Notes under the pieces: generated by a model
Database searches by the model: none
What the model was told of the DNA's origin: nothing
What the model saw: the letters and a program-made list of their open reading frames with translations, nothing else
Made by a program: the position numbers and the translations under genes
Source: Pseudomonadales bacterium
GTDB lineage: Bacteria; Pseudomonadota; Gammaproteobacteria; Pseudomonadales; Azotimanducaceae
Direction: 5' to 3'
Assembly: GCA_016779565.1 (NCBI GenBank)
Contig: JADHNJ010000019.1
Span: forward strand, 1 to 44,445
Length of the DNA stretch: 44,445 nt
In this document: one piece after another, positions 34,282-42,693 of the stretch
How the letters are laid out: the number at the start of each line of letters is the position of its first letter
Numbering within the stretch: position 1 is the stretch's first letter

Positions 34282-37200
34282 TTAGTCTGTCTGCAACAAA
34301 AGCGTACGGGGTATTGCGACTTCTAACGCTGTGATAATGCCTTCACGTGCCATGATACTTTGTGTCTGCGCGACCGACAGCGATTGACCATGGATTAATG
34401 ACGTTGCATCAGCATCATGAACCATAATGGAAAACCCATCTTGCCCCAGCTTGTAGATAATCGGGATTTGGCACCAAGTGAAGGCTAGGGTCCCCTCTTG
34501 AAGCGCTTTTTCCTGCCAATGTCCTGCAAGATCAAGGTAATTGAAACTCGTGGGCACAGTGGTAAATTCAGCTAATTGTAGCAATTGGGGCGTTATGGTT
34601 AGCGCGCCTGCCTCAACTCGCAGCCCGAGCTCGCCAAAGCGTGACAAAATCTCCTCTTTGACCTGACCCGTCATGCCCGGTTGTTGAGCTCCCGCATGCA
34701 TCGGACTGTGAGAATAAGGGTCAAAAGGAATGGCCCCAAATGCCTCGGGAGACTTGTTGAACCCTAGACCGTTACGAATACGGTAGTAGTAAGATACCAG
34801 GGTGGCAAGTGTATCGGCATCAGTTTCAGCGTCTAAGGCGTCAAAGACGGTCTCTTGAACGGCCAACAGTAGTTTGCCAACCATATGCCAGTAAACGCAG
34901 CCAAGCCCCTCAAAGCCAAACATGCCCCCTGACCTGCCAGTAAAAGCGTGATGATTAAAAACTGCTTCATAAAGCGCCTGCACAGAAGCCACGGCTTCGG
35001 CATCATGCTCAAGTCCATAATCCGGTATTACGGTGGCTAACACAGCGGCCACCGCATCTGCGTTGACACAGTCTGGTTGAAACCTATAAGAGCCATTTGC
35101 ATCAGGTTCGACTAACCGGTAATCCTTAGCCGCAAGCATTTGGGTGATTAAGGACGATTGATCTGTCTGTGCTTGGGTGATGACATTTTTTTCGAGAAAT
35201 TCGGTTAATGCCCGATCAGGGTAGAGCATAAAAGTTTCTAGATCTGCTCGATAAATATCGCTGGCAAACAGTGATTCGAGTAGGTCGATGGCGCCCTCGG
35301 GTGACAGTGATTTCGCGCTTAAAGCTGCCACTTGACCCTCTAGCATCGGATAGAGTCTGTCGATTTTGACCTGATCAGGCTTGAGTGCGAGCAAATTGTA
35401 GGTATGAAAGAGTCCATCCGAGCGTTGATTCGCCGCGATAGACAGGTCAAATAAGCGCAAGGCAGAAGACAGGAGTTCCACAAGCGTGTCGCGGTCAAAA
35501 GCAGTCGCAACCAGCGATTCTTGATGGTAAACCCGGGCGCGGTACTCGCTGCCTGCGGTTCCCAGGGCCTCAAGCGCCCGCCATCGTTCCTCGTCAGTCA
35601 GCGTCCCCGCACGTCTTGCAGCAAGAATCTGTTTGAGCGCTGCGGCACTGGCGTTCAAGTGCTCACCAACTGCCTCGGTCAGTTGAATCGATGTTGGGCA
35701 AGATTCAACGAATTGTTGCAAAAAATGCGTATACCGGCGTAGATAGCAAAGTGTAACAAAGGAGATGCCATGCCCAACCAAAGCGTTGTTACCATCATTC
35801 CATTCTGGTCGTTGAGTATTCAACCAAATGCCGCCATCAACGATAAAATTGGACAATTTGCTGAGCAGGGGCACGATTAATTTCTCAAGCAAACTGACTA
35901 AGTAGACTTGGCCATCCGCATCGTGCAGCAATTTACCATCGTTGCCTTTCTCGCTAACTCGAACGTCGATTTGCTCAGCGATGATGTGGTCAAAAATGAC
36001 GGTGTTTTTAGGGTCCTCTACAAGGGCCTCAAAGGGTTTTAAGCGGTAAGGTACATTAGCGTAGGCAAACTGATTTTCTAGCAACAGGCTTTTTAATTTG
36101 CCTGGATGCAGAGCCTCAGACATTTCTAAAAATTTGAGCAAATAGATGATCTGGTGATCGCCCCAGTAGCCGATATAGCTCCAAGGGTCCTCAGGGTCCT
36201 CAATTTCCCAGTCGATGCCCGATTCGGTTACTCGGTATGGGTTGTAGCCATCAATTGTCGATGCGTTAATAAATTTGGCGATCATATTTTCGATAAATTC
36301 GGGGTAGCTTATGCCAAGGGCTTCCCAGTTTTGAAAAATATCTCGCCAATTACCTTCATAGGCTAAGGCACGTTTGCCGTGTGCATCTGTGAGCTTAATA
36401 TCGAAGTGATTCCAAGGCCGCGAAGGGTCCCCGTGTCGTCTCCCAAAACTGATGGGTAAATAATCGAGCGCCAAACGTCGCAGTTGTCGGTTGCCTTGAT
36501 TAGCCATGGCACGATTTAGCGCCTCACGCTGGAATTGGTCCGGCAAATCTGCAATCGCTGCGCTGCCTTCTGTGACAAGATGTTGATCAAATGCAGCGAT
36601 AGAAGCGATGAAATCTGCTTTATTGATGACACCACCGTCGACAAATGTGCCTCCACGCATGAGATTGAAAAGCGTGTTGGCATAGTGATGAACCGTAACA
36701 GCCTCCTCCGCTGCAGTTTGGAGGCCATCAGCGCCTGCCACTAGTTTGACGAGCTTTTGTTCTGTGCTTGCGACGTCTTTTTGAATATCTGTCTGAAGAT
36801 CATGCGAATTGAGTAAAAGCGCTCTCAAGTGAGTAACGGCACTGTGACTTAACTGCAGGTTGGCAACAATGGACCATTGCGCTGGGGACTGGGGTGAGAG
36901 ATGAACAGTGGTATGTACCATATAGGCGCCACGCACACCTCGCGTGTTCATTGTCTGAAGCTGCGGTTCTTCGAGTACGAAGGCATCGATTTCGCGTTGA
37001 TCGATTAAGATCTCTGGGTTTTCGATGCCGACAACAAATGCAGTGTTGGCACGGAGTGATTCATTGGCTTGTGCCCGATCAGAAATTGCTGAGTACAGCG
37101 TGAATAATCCGAGCCGAGTTGAAGGATCTAATTCGCTGCGCTTGTAGGCATCAACAAGATTGCTAGAGGTTTCTTGCATTGCCCTCGGGGTGTTGGCAGG

Positions 37201-37803
37201 AAGAATGTTTTGCAGCCCGCTTAGTAGCTCAACACTCAAGTCAGTTCGCCCTAGATTGACAAGCTCGCTGCTAACAACAAAGCCATAGATATCGCTTGTT
37301 GCCCAAGTGAGTCGATAACACAGGTTTAAGGTGTGGTTGATCTCCTCAAAACAAACCTTTGTGCCAAGTGAATTCTTATAAAGATTTCTTGAGCAATTGC
37401 CTTTCCATGCCCGTTTATGCAACCAAGGTGACCAAAGATGCCGTTCACCTCCTGAGCGTACTCTGAAATGGGTAAAGGCGCCTGTATGGCCGTGGCTCTC
37501 ATGTATGCGATCGACAGTGATGTAAGGGAAAAGGGCAAACTCAGGTGCGCGCCGCCCCGCAGTCAATCCAGAGGTTGAGGACAGGAATAACCAGTGATCA
37601 GAGCCAGAAGCCAGCGTAATAAAAAATGGTGACAGATGATCGACATCGCGAATTTGATACCAGCGCTCGCGATTCATGGTGACATAGGCACCGGATTCAG
37701 AGTGTTGAGGGGCAGGTTGGATCTTAAGATGTTGCATAATTCGCTGCCTGATACCGATCTTGTTATCTGCGATAGGGTGTACCCTGACCGATGAATGAGT
37801 CAT
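34282..37803 (-). CDS. Giant six-hairpin glycosidase/phosphorylase-like protein, family unassigned
   Basis: This 1173-residue protein has no signal peptide or membrane segment, so it is likely cytoplasmic. An N-terminal beta-rich region (about residues 1-330) with FFITLASGSDHWLFLSS and SGLTAGRRAPE resembles the super-beta-sandwich of GH94/GH149-like phosphorylases. A helical region follows with RPWNHFDIK, YEGNWRDIFQNWEAL, INASTIDGYNPYRV and YIGYWGDHQIIYLLKFLE, then PEWNDGNNALVG, which recalls the catalytic DWND block of GH94 enzymes but with Glu for Asp. The end has DPYSHSPMHAGAQQPGMTGQVKEEIL. I infer an enzyme acting on oligoglucans or a related glycan; the exact reaction is unknown. Met23 (37737) is an alternative start. 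It is divergent from a LacI gene and shares its operator region. Confidence 0.75.
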   Translation of the reverse strand: MTHSSVRVHPIADNKIGIRQRIMQHLKIQPAPQHSESGAYVTMNRERWYQIRDVDHLSPFFITLASGSDHWLFLSSTSGLTAGRRAPEFALFPYITVDRIHESHGHTGAFTHFRVRSGGERHLWSPWLHKRAWKGNCSRNLYKNSLGTKVCFEEINHTLNLCYRLTWATSDIYGFVVSSELVNLGRTDLSVELLSGLQNILPANTPRAMQETSSNLVDAYKRSELDPSTRLGLFTLYSAISDRAQANESLRANTAFVVGIENPEILIDQREIDAFVLEEPQLQTMNTRGVRGAYMVHTTVHLSPQSPAQWSIVANLQLSHSAVTHLRALLLNSHDLQTDIQKDVASTEQKLVKLVAGADGLQTAAEEAVTVHHYANTLFNLMRGGTFVDGGVINKADFIASIAAFDQHLVTEGSAAIADLPDQFQREALNRAMANQGNRQLRRLALDYLPISFGRRHGDPSRPWNHFDIKLTDAHGKRALAYEGNWRDIFQNWEALGISYPEFIENMIAKFINASTIDGYNPYRVTESGIDWEIEDPEDPWSYIGYWGDHQIIYLLKFLEMSEALHPGKLKSLLLENQFAYANVPYRLKPFEALVEDPKNTVIFDHIIAEQIDVRVSEKGNDGKLLHDADGQVYLVSLLEKLIVPLLSKLSNFIVDGGIWLNTQRPEWNDGNNALVGHGISFVTLCYLRRYTHFLQQFVESCPTSIQLTEAVGEHLNASAAALKQILAARRAGTLTDEERWRALEALGTAGSEYRARVYHQESLVATAFDRDTLVELLSSALRLFDLSIAANQRSDGLFHTYNLLALKPDQVKIDRLYPMLEGQVAALSAKSLSPEGAIDLLESLFASDIYRADLETFMLYPDRALTEFLEKNVITQAQTDQSSLITQMLAAKDYRLVEPDANGSYRFQPDCVNADAVAAVLATVIPDYGLEHDAEAVASVQALYEAVFNHHAFTGRSGGMFGFEGLGCVYWHMVGKLLLAVQETVFDALDAETDADTLATLVSYYYRIRNGLGFNKSPEAFGAIPFDPYSHSPMHAGAQQPGMTGQVKEEILSRFGELGLRVEAGALTITPQLLQLAEFTTVPTSFNYLDLAGHWQEKALQEGTLAFTWCQIPIIYKLGQDGFSIMVHDADATSLIHGQSLSVAQTQSIMAREGIITALEVAIPRTLLLQTD

Positions 37804-38095
37804 CGATGAATGAATCAGCCGCCCTTAAAATCGCTAAATCTCGCCCCTAATGTTGCTCTCAGTTGTGGCCTTACCGTGAGAGACAGGGCGCCGCGTCCAT
37901 CGCACTAAGCTAATGGTCACCACCAGAAGCAATGAAACGGGAGAGCCGAAGTAGAGTCAACGGTAAATGCGTTGAAATGGCTGAGTCCTGCGGGTAAGGC
38001 GGTTATTAATAAATACCTTTTGTTGGGAGTTCGATGTTGGTCGATCAATGCTGGTTTTTGTTGCCGATTAAGTTGTCTCAATGGGGTGCGCCGGT

Positions 38096-38124
38096 TTGAC
38101 CCAAGCAGAGGCGAATGAAATAAT
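38096..38124 (+). promoter_or_regulatory. Sigma-70-type promoter for the LacI-family gene
   Basis: TTGACC at 38096-38101 and AATAAT at 38119-38124 are separated by 17 bases, a near-consensus pair. The -10 overlaps the left arm of the operator palindrome, so a bound repressor would block RNA polymerase. Confidence 0.7.
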
Positions 38125-38141
38125 GACAGCGTTGTCATTAT
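38120..38141. promoter_or_regulatory. LacI-family operator, perfect palindrome
   Basis: ATAATGACA and TGTCATTAT are perfect 9-base arms around GCGT. The inner 14 bases, TGACAGCGTTGTCA (38124-38137), fit the LacI-family consensus TG-N2-A-N-CG-N-T-N2-CA at every fixed position, including the central CG. It overlaps a plus-strand -10 (38119-38124) and a perfect minus-strand TATAAT (38137-38142). Confidence 0.88.
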
Positions 38142-38142
38142 A
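38137..38142 (-). promoter_or_regulatory. -10 box (TATAAT) for leftward transcription of the giant enzyme gene
   Basis: A perfect TATAAT on the minus strand overlaps the right arm of the operator. No good -35 is seen at 16-18 bases (CAGTAC or AGTACC), so the promoter may be weak or activator-dependent. The leader to the start codon at 37803 would be about 325 bases. Confidence 0.45.
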
Positions 38143-38262
38143 GCCAGTCGAGTAGATTGGTACTGCGCTTTTGGGGTAGATTGCCTCGATTGGGAGGCGG
38201 CCTAAGGATAGGTTAGACGAGCATTCCTTAAAAATACTAAAAGCAACCTTAAGCGGATCGAT

Positions 38263-39318
38263 ATGACCGATAACACCCTCGATAGAGATGACCAGCAAGG
38301 CAAACCTGCCACGATTTTTGATGTTGCCAAAGCCGCGGGTGTCTCGATCAAAACAGTTTCGAGAGTTATCAATCTAGAAGGTAACGTCCGCAAAGTAACC
38401 AAAGATAAAGTTGATGCGGCGATCAAGGCGTTAGATTATCAGCCGAACACGGCGGCTCGCGTGCTCTCAGGAAAGCGGTTTTATGTCATTGGCTTGATTT
38501 ACGAAAATCCCAGCGAATTTAGTTATATGCAGAAAGTCTTAAACGGCGCGCTGAGGGCCTGCGAGGCAGGCGGATATACTTTGCTGCTTCTGCCAATTTC
38601 ACTTCCTAACCCCGGGTTGATAGCCGATGTCCGGCGATTTGTGTCGCAATCACGACTTGATGGGGTCGTGTTGCCTGCCCCACTGGGGGACTTTCTTGAT
38701 ATCCAGCAACTGCTGAACGAATTGGCGATTCCTTTTGCGCGGATTGCTCCCAAAAATCAAGTGGCACATGACATTCATATTCGTTGCAACGATGAACAAG
38801 CGAGTTTTGAGTTGACTCAATACCTCATTGAGCAGGGGCATCGTCGACTCGGTTTCATCAAGGGTGATCCCATTCACGGTGCAACCTCGCATCGATTTCA
38901 AGGCTACTTGCGGGCGCTGGAGCAAGCGGGTATCGAATTTCGTGGCGAGTATGTTGAAGACGGTATGTTCTCATTCGAATCAGGTAAAACAGCCGCTCGG
39001 GCTTTGCTCGATCTAAAAGAAAGGCCAACAGCAATCATTGCGAGTAATGATGATATGGCGGCAGGAACAATATTTGAGGCCCGAGAACGTGGTTTGGGGA
39101 TACCCCAAGCACTCTCGGTGGTTGGTTTCGATGATACCCCGATCGCATCGAGGATTTGGCCGCCGCTCACGACAGTGCGGCAACCGATTGTTGAGATGGC
39201 CGAGGCCGTAACATCGCTATTGATTCAACGCCTAAGGGGGGAACACGTTTCCTCAATAGCCGAACCATTCACATGTCATATCGTAACCCGAAATTCCACC
39301 GGGCCCGCGCAATCGTGA
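38263..39318 (+). CDS. LacI-family transcriptional regulator
   Basis: This 351-residue regulator has an N-terminal helix-turn-helix, TIFDVAKAAGVSIKTVSRVIN (about residues 17-37), a hinge helix NTAARVLSGKR with the Leu that intercalates at the central CG, and a periplasmic-binding-like effector core (YVIGLIYENPSEFSYMQKVL, RLDGVVLPAP, HRRLGFIKGDP, PTAIIASNDDMAAG, VVGFDDTPIASRIWPPLTTVRQP). Such proteins bind a sugar or sugar phosphate and release DNA. A perfect operator 120 bases upstream implies autoregulation and probably control of the divergent enzyme. The next gene's frame overlaps its 3' end, suggesting an operon with the lipoprotein hydrolase and transaldolase. Confidence 0.93.
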   Translation: MTDNTLDRDDQQGKPATIFDVAKAAGVSIKTVSRVINLEGNVRKVTKDKVDAAIKALDYQPNTAARVLSGKRFYVIGLIYENPSEFSYMQKVLNGALRACEAGGYTLLLLPISLPNPGLIADVRRFVSQSRLDGVVLPAPLGDFLDIQQLLNELAIPFARIAPKNQVAHDIHIRCNDEQASFELTQYLIEQGHRRLGFIKGDPIHGATSHRFQGYLRALEQAGIEFRGEYVEDGMFSFESGKTAARALLDLKERPTAIIASNDDMAAGTIFEARERGLGIPQALSVVGFDDTPIASRIWPPLTTVRQPIVEMAEAVTSLLIQRLRGEHVSSIAEPFTCHIVTRNSTGPAQS

Positions 39319-39416
39319 AAGATCAAGACGCTGGTTCGCAGATCACGGTCGATGGGGGTGAGGCCTGTCTAAAGTTTGCAACTTGCGCTAAGGTAGACAA
39401 CCTTTTTTTGCAGGTA

Positions 39417-40694
39417 GTGCGCGGGCGCTTATCCTTATCCGTCCTTTTGATTAGTGTGCTGTTGAACGCTTGTACCCAGGCAGCCGGCCCTCCTAGCTTT
39501 GTCGAGATCAAAGGCACGCCTGGAAACTACCAACTTATTCGAGATGGAGCGCCTTACCAAGTGCGAGGTGCTGGTGCGGTTCCTGGTTCGCTCAAACAGC
39601 TTAAAGCCTTTGGCGCCAATTCAATCCGTACTTGGCATGTTGATGATGCGTTGCTTGATGAAGCTGCCGCGTTAGGACTGACAGTGTCGGTCTGTTTAGA
39701 TGTTGGGCGAGAGCGTCTTGGCTTTGACTATAGCGATGCCGCGGCAGTTGCGGCTCAATTGGCGCGCTTGCGGTCTGACGTTACCCGGGTAAAGGACCAT
39801 CCGGCACTTTTGACTTGGATAATTGGTAATGAATTAAATCTCAATGCCAGCAATCCATTGGTTTGGGATGCAGTCAATGATATCGCCAAAATGATTCACG
39901 AGGTCGATCCAAATCATCCTGTCACGACCGCTCTTGCAGGATTCTCAGCCAAAGATGTTAGTTTGCTTAAAGCCCGTGCACCCGAGTTGGATTTTCTGAG
40001 CACTCAGGTATACGGGGGCATTATGGGCTTAAGGCAAGCGATTGAGACCTTAGGTATTACAAAGCCCATCATGATTACTGAGTGGGGTACGAAAGGGCAT
40101 TGGGAAGTACCGCAGACCGTCTGGGGCGCGCCAATCGAGTTAAGTAGTGCAAAAAAGGCAGAGTTCTATTTGGACGGTCATCGAAAGGCGATTGCTTCAA
40201 ACCCTGGCGTGCTCATTGGATCTTATGCCTTCTTGTGGGGGCAGAAACAAGAACGTACGCCCACATGGTATGGCACGCTATCCGATTCAGGTGCGCCCAC
40301 CGAGGCAGCAGATGCGCTCGCTAAAATATGGACAGGAAACTGGCCGAGTAATCGTTCGCCCAGCGTCGATCACATTCGTATCAACGGCAGCGCCGCGACA
40401 AACAGTGTGTATCTTGAACCCGGGAGTCTTGCTGAGGCGACAGTGGTGGCGAACGACCCTGAGTCAGAGGCCCTGGAAATGCGATGGACCTTGCGATTAG
40501 AGAGCGAAAGCGAGGCGGTTGGCGGCGACCGAGAAACACTACCCGCCATGGTCCCCGATCGAATTGTCTCCCAAAGTGCAGGGCAAGCAATGATTCGCGC
40601 GCCGAGTCAAACGGGCGCTTACAGACTGTACGTAGAAGTTTTTGATGTCGAGGGCCACATGGGTCACGCCAATTTCCCTTTCTATGTGAAATAG
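39417..40694 (+). CDS. Predicted clan GH-A (GH2-like) glycoside hydrolase lipoprotein
   Basis: This protein is about 425 residues from GTG 39417, beginning with a short basic, hydrophobic lipoprotein signal that ends LLNAC (lipobox), so it is probably anchored in a membrane. A TIM-barrel-like domain resembles the GH2 catalytic domain: GANSIRTWHVDD, the acid/base glutamate in WIIGNELN, and the nucleophile glutamate in PIMITEWGTKGHWE. The C-terminal 110 residues form an Ig-like beta-sandwich. The frame opens at ATG 39273, inside lacI, and a GTGA overlap at 39315 with the lacI stop is another possible start; neither has a strong ribosome site, and the signal peptide argues for the later start. 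Likely substrate: a beta-linked glycan. Confidence 0.8.
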   Translation: MRGRLSLSVLLISVLLNACTQAAGPPSFVEIKGTPGNYQLIRDGAPYQVRGAGAVPGSLKQLKAFGANSIRTWHVDDALLDEAAALGLTVSVCLDVGRERLGFDYSDAAAVAAQLARLRSDVTRVKDHPALLTWIIGNELNLNASNPLVWDAVNDIAKMIHEVDPNHPVTTALAGFSAKDVSLLKARAPELDFLSTQVYGGIMGLRQAIETLGITKPIMITEWGTKGHWEVPQTVWGAPIELSSAKKAEFYLDGHRKAIASNPGVLIGSYAFLWGQKQERTPTWYGTLSDSGAPTEAADALAKIWTGNWPSNRSPSVDHIRINGSAATNSVYLEPGSLAEATVVANDPESEALEMRWTLRLESESEAVGGDRETLPAMVPDRIVSQSAGQAMIRAPSQTGAYRLYVEVFDVEGHMGHANFPFYVK

Positions 40695-40724
40695 CGTCCG
40701 CTAAGGGCGCGCAAAGGTAACGTT

Positions 40725-41657
40725 ATGAATAAATTAGAACAGCTTAAGGCGATGACCGATGTGGTTGCTGATACCGGTGATATTGAAGCCATTGCTCAGT
40801 TTCAACCCCAAGATGCGACGACCAACCCGTCGCTGCTGCTTAAAGCCATTGAACTCCCGGCCTATCAATCGTATTTACAAGCAGCCAAAGATCTCATTAG
40901 GAAAGATGGCTCAGCTTTAGCATTACAGCGTGCATGTCAGCAACTCGCTGTCGATATCGGTTGCGAAATATTAAAACTGATTCCAGGTAGAGTTTCTTCT
41001 GAGGTCGATGCACGATTATCCTTCGACACCGAGGCAACCGTACGCTATGCCGAAGAGATGATCGATCGATACGCAGCAAAAGGTATCTCTCGGGAACGAA
41101 TTTTGATCAAAATAGCGAGCACGTGGGAAGGGATTGAGGCGGCCAGACGACTCGAACGATCGGAAATTCAATGCAATTTAACCTTGCTCTTTGGCTTTGG
41201 TCAGGCTGCGGCCTGTGCTGATGCGGGTGTCTACCTGATCTCGCCATTTGTCGGGCGAATATTGGATTGGTACACCCAGCAGACTGGTAATGTCTACCAG
41301 GCATCAGAAGACCCGGGTGTTTTATCGGTGCGCCGGATTTACCAGTATTATAAAACCCATGGTTATCAAACCGTTGTGATGGGCGCGAGCTTCAGAAATG
41401 TTGGTGAAATAGAGGCGTTAGCCGGCTGCGATCGGTTGACGATTAGCCCCAATTGGTTACAAGCACTCTCCGAGGATTCAGGCCCTTTGACGCGTCGACT
41501 ACAGCCGGGTGACCATTCACAGGTAGACAAAGTCTCGGTATCGGAGTCGAGCTTTCGGTGGTCTTTAAACGAAGACGCAATGGCAACTGAAAAACTTGCC
41601 GAAGGCATTAGGAAATTTGCAGAAGATCAAGCAGCACTCGAAGACCTTCTTCGCTAA
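40725..41657 (+). CDS. tal: Transaldolase (TalB type)
   Basis: This 310-residue transaldolase transfers a dihydroxyacetone unit between sugar phosphates in the pentose phosphate pathway. It shows D16 in VVADTGD, the [12 protein letters not shown] motif, the Schiff-base lysine K129 in [12 protein letters not shown], and [33 protein letters not shown]. The length fits the TalA/B class. It follows the lipoprotein hydrolase by 30 bases on the same strand and is likely the last gene of the LacI operon; linking a central-metabolism enzyme to a LacI-controlled glycan locus suggests that products enter as hexose phosphates. The ribosome site (AAAGG) before ATG is moderate. Confidence 0.95.
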   Translation: MNKLEQLKAMTDVVADTGDIEAIAQFQPQDATTNPSLLLKAIELPAYQSYLQAAKDLIRKDGSALALQRACQQLAVDIGCEILKLIPGRVSSEVDARLSFDTEATVRYAEEMIDRYAAKGISRERILIKIASTWEGIEAARRLERSEIQCNLTLLFGFGQAAACADAGVYLISPFVGRILDWYTQQTGNVYQASEDPGVLSVRRIYQYYKTHGYQTVVMGASFRNVGEIEALAGCDRLTISPNWLQALSEDSGPLTRRLQPGDHSQVDKVSVSESSFRWSLNEDAMATEKLAEGIRKFAEDQAALEDLLR

Positions 41658-41713
41658 CCAAGGGCTCATGGGGCGTCGCTAAATGTTTCGTGCCTGGCGC
41701 CATGGGCTGTCGC

Positions 41714-42658
41714 TCATTGTCGCGTAAGCAGCTCCCTTGCAAAGCTCGATGCAGACAGGAAGGCGGATTCTGCGCCTTGCTCACCGCCCCAATCTCCACA
41801 AGCCCCAAGTTGCTTCGCTCGGTCTAACCAAAATGGATTGGTATGGGCACGGACTACCTTAGCGTAGCGCCATCGATGTACGCTGATAGCCTTAAGCCCT
41901 GAGCCCAAGTGGGCTTCAGCGGCTGCGGCAAGCTGACCCTGAATGAACTCAGGCTCATGGTCTATGTGGGCCTCAGTCCAAAGGGGGTCGGCGAGTGCTA
42001 CAAGGGTTGGGTTCGATGCCCGACCTGGTTTGTCAGAGTTGATAATTAAACGCTCAAGGACTGAATCCTTAAGACTGGCGACCGCCCAACTGGGGGCTCG
42101 TTCGAGGGTGCATAGCAAGGCCCAGACAGGATGATAACGAACTGAAGGTATCGAAAAAAAAGGCTCAAAAATTTGCGTTGTCTGGGGCACTGGTGCCGTT
42201 GAGATAACCCATTTGAAAGGTCCCCAATGCTCTCCGCCAGCGTGTAGGTTCCATTGTCCAGGTTGGCCGGAGATATGCTCTATGTTGGTCTCGAGTAACA
42301 CAGAGGCATCGTTGAAATAAGGTTTGAGCCATTGGTTCATGGAAGGCGTGCCGACATAGTGAGGCTCAAACCAATTCCGCTTGTAGGGTTTTTGGTTAGG
42401 CGAAAAAGTGGTTTGTTTAGGTGACCATTCGGTCAGGGTATCGCCAGCGAGTGAGCGCGACAGAAATTCTCTAAACGAGGCTGATCGGGCCGTGAAATAA
42501 GGTGCGCCATGATCCCAGGATGCTGCTGAGCCCCGCCGGGTAGCAAGGCGTCCGCCAAAGCCTCGAGATTTCTCGAAAACGACGCAACGGTGATGGGGGG
42601 CTAAAATGTGAGTGCAGACGGCGCCTGCCAGACCTGCGCCGATGATGGCAATGGACAT
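41714..42658 (-). CDS. Renalase-like FAD-dependent oxidoreductase
   Basis: This 314-residue flavoprotein starts with IAIIGAGLAGAVCTHIL (FAD-binding GxGxxG) and KSRGFGGRLATRR (the family's arginine block), followed by WDHGAPYFTARS. The CDS ends with GDWGGEQGAESAFLSASSFARELL, the conserved FAD-closing motif. These features match renalase-like/amine-oxidase-related bacterial proteins, which oxidise dihydronicotinamide by-products or have unknown substrates. It follows the APC permease on the same strand, 35 bases downstream of its stop, so the two are probably one transcript. Confidence 0.87.
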   Translation of the reverse strand: MSIAIIGAGLAGAVCTHILAPHHRCVVFEKSRGFGGRLATRRGSAASWDHGAPYFTARSASFREFLSRSLAGDTLTEWSPKQTTFSPNQKPYKRNWFEPHYVGTPSMNQWLKPYFNDASVLLETNIEHISGQPGQWNLHAGGEHWGPFKWVISTAPVPQTTQIFEPFFSIPSVRYHPVWALLCTLERAPSWAVASLKDSVLERLIINSDKPGRASNPTLVALADPLWTEAHIDHEPEFIQGQLAAAAEAHLGSGLKAISVHRWRYAKVVRAHTNPFWLDRAKQLGACGDWGGEQGAESAFLSASSFARELLTRQ

Positions 42659-42693
42659 GTTAAGAACTCGATGAGGCGACGTTAGGTGTTTCG

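Larger units (their letters stand above)
37804..38262. other. Divergent control region between the giant enzyme and lacI-type genes
   Basis: This 459-base region contains back-to-back promoters and a perfect LacI-type operator at 38096-38142 and no coding gene. The rest is ordinary leader sequence about 295 bases long toward the giant enzyme and about 125 bases toward the regulator. No further operator copy is evident. Confidence 0.7.
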
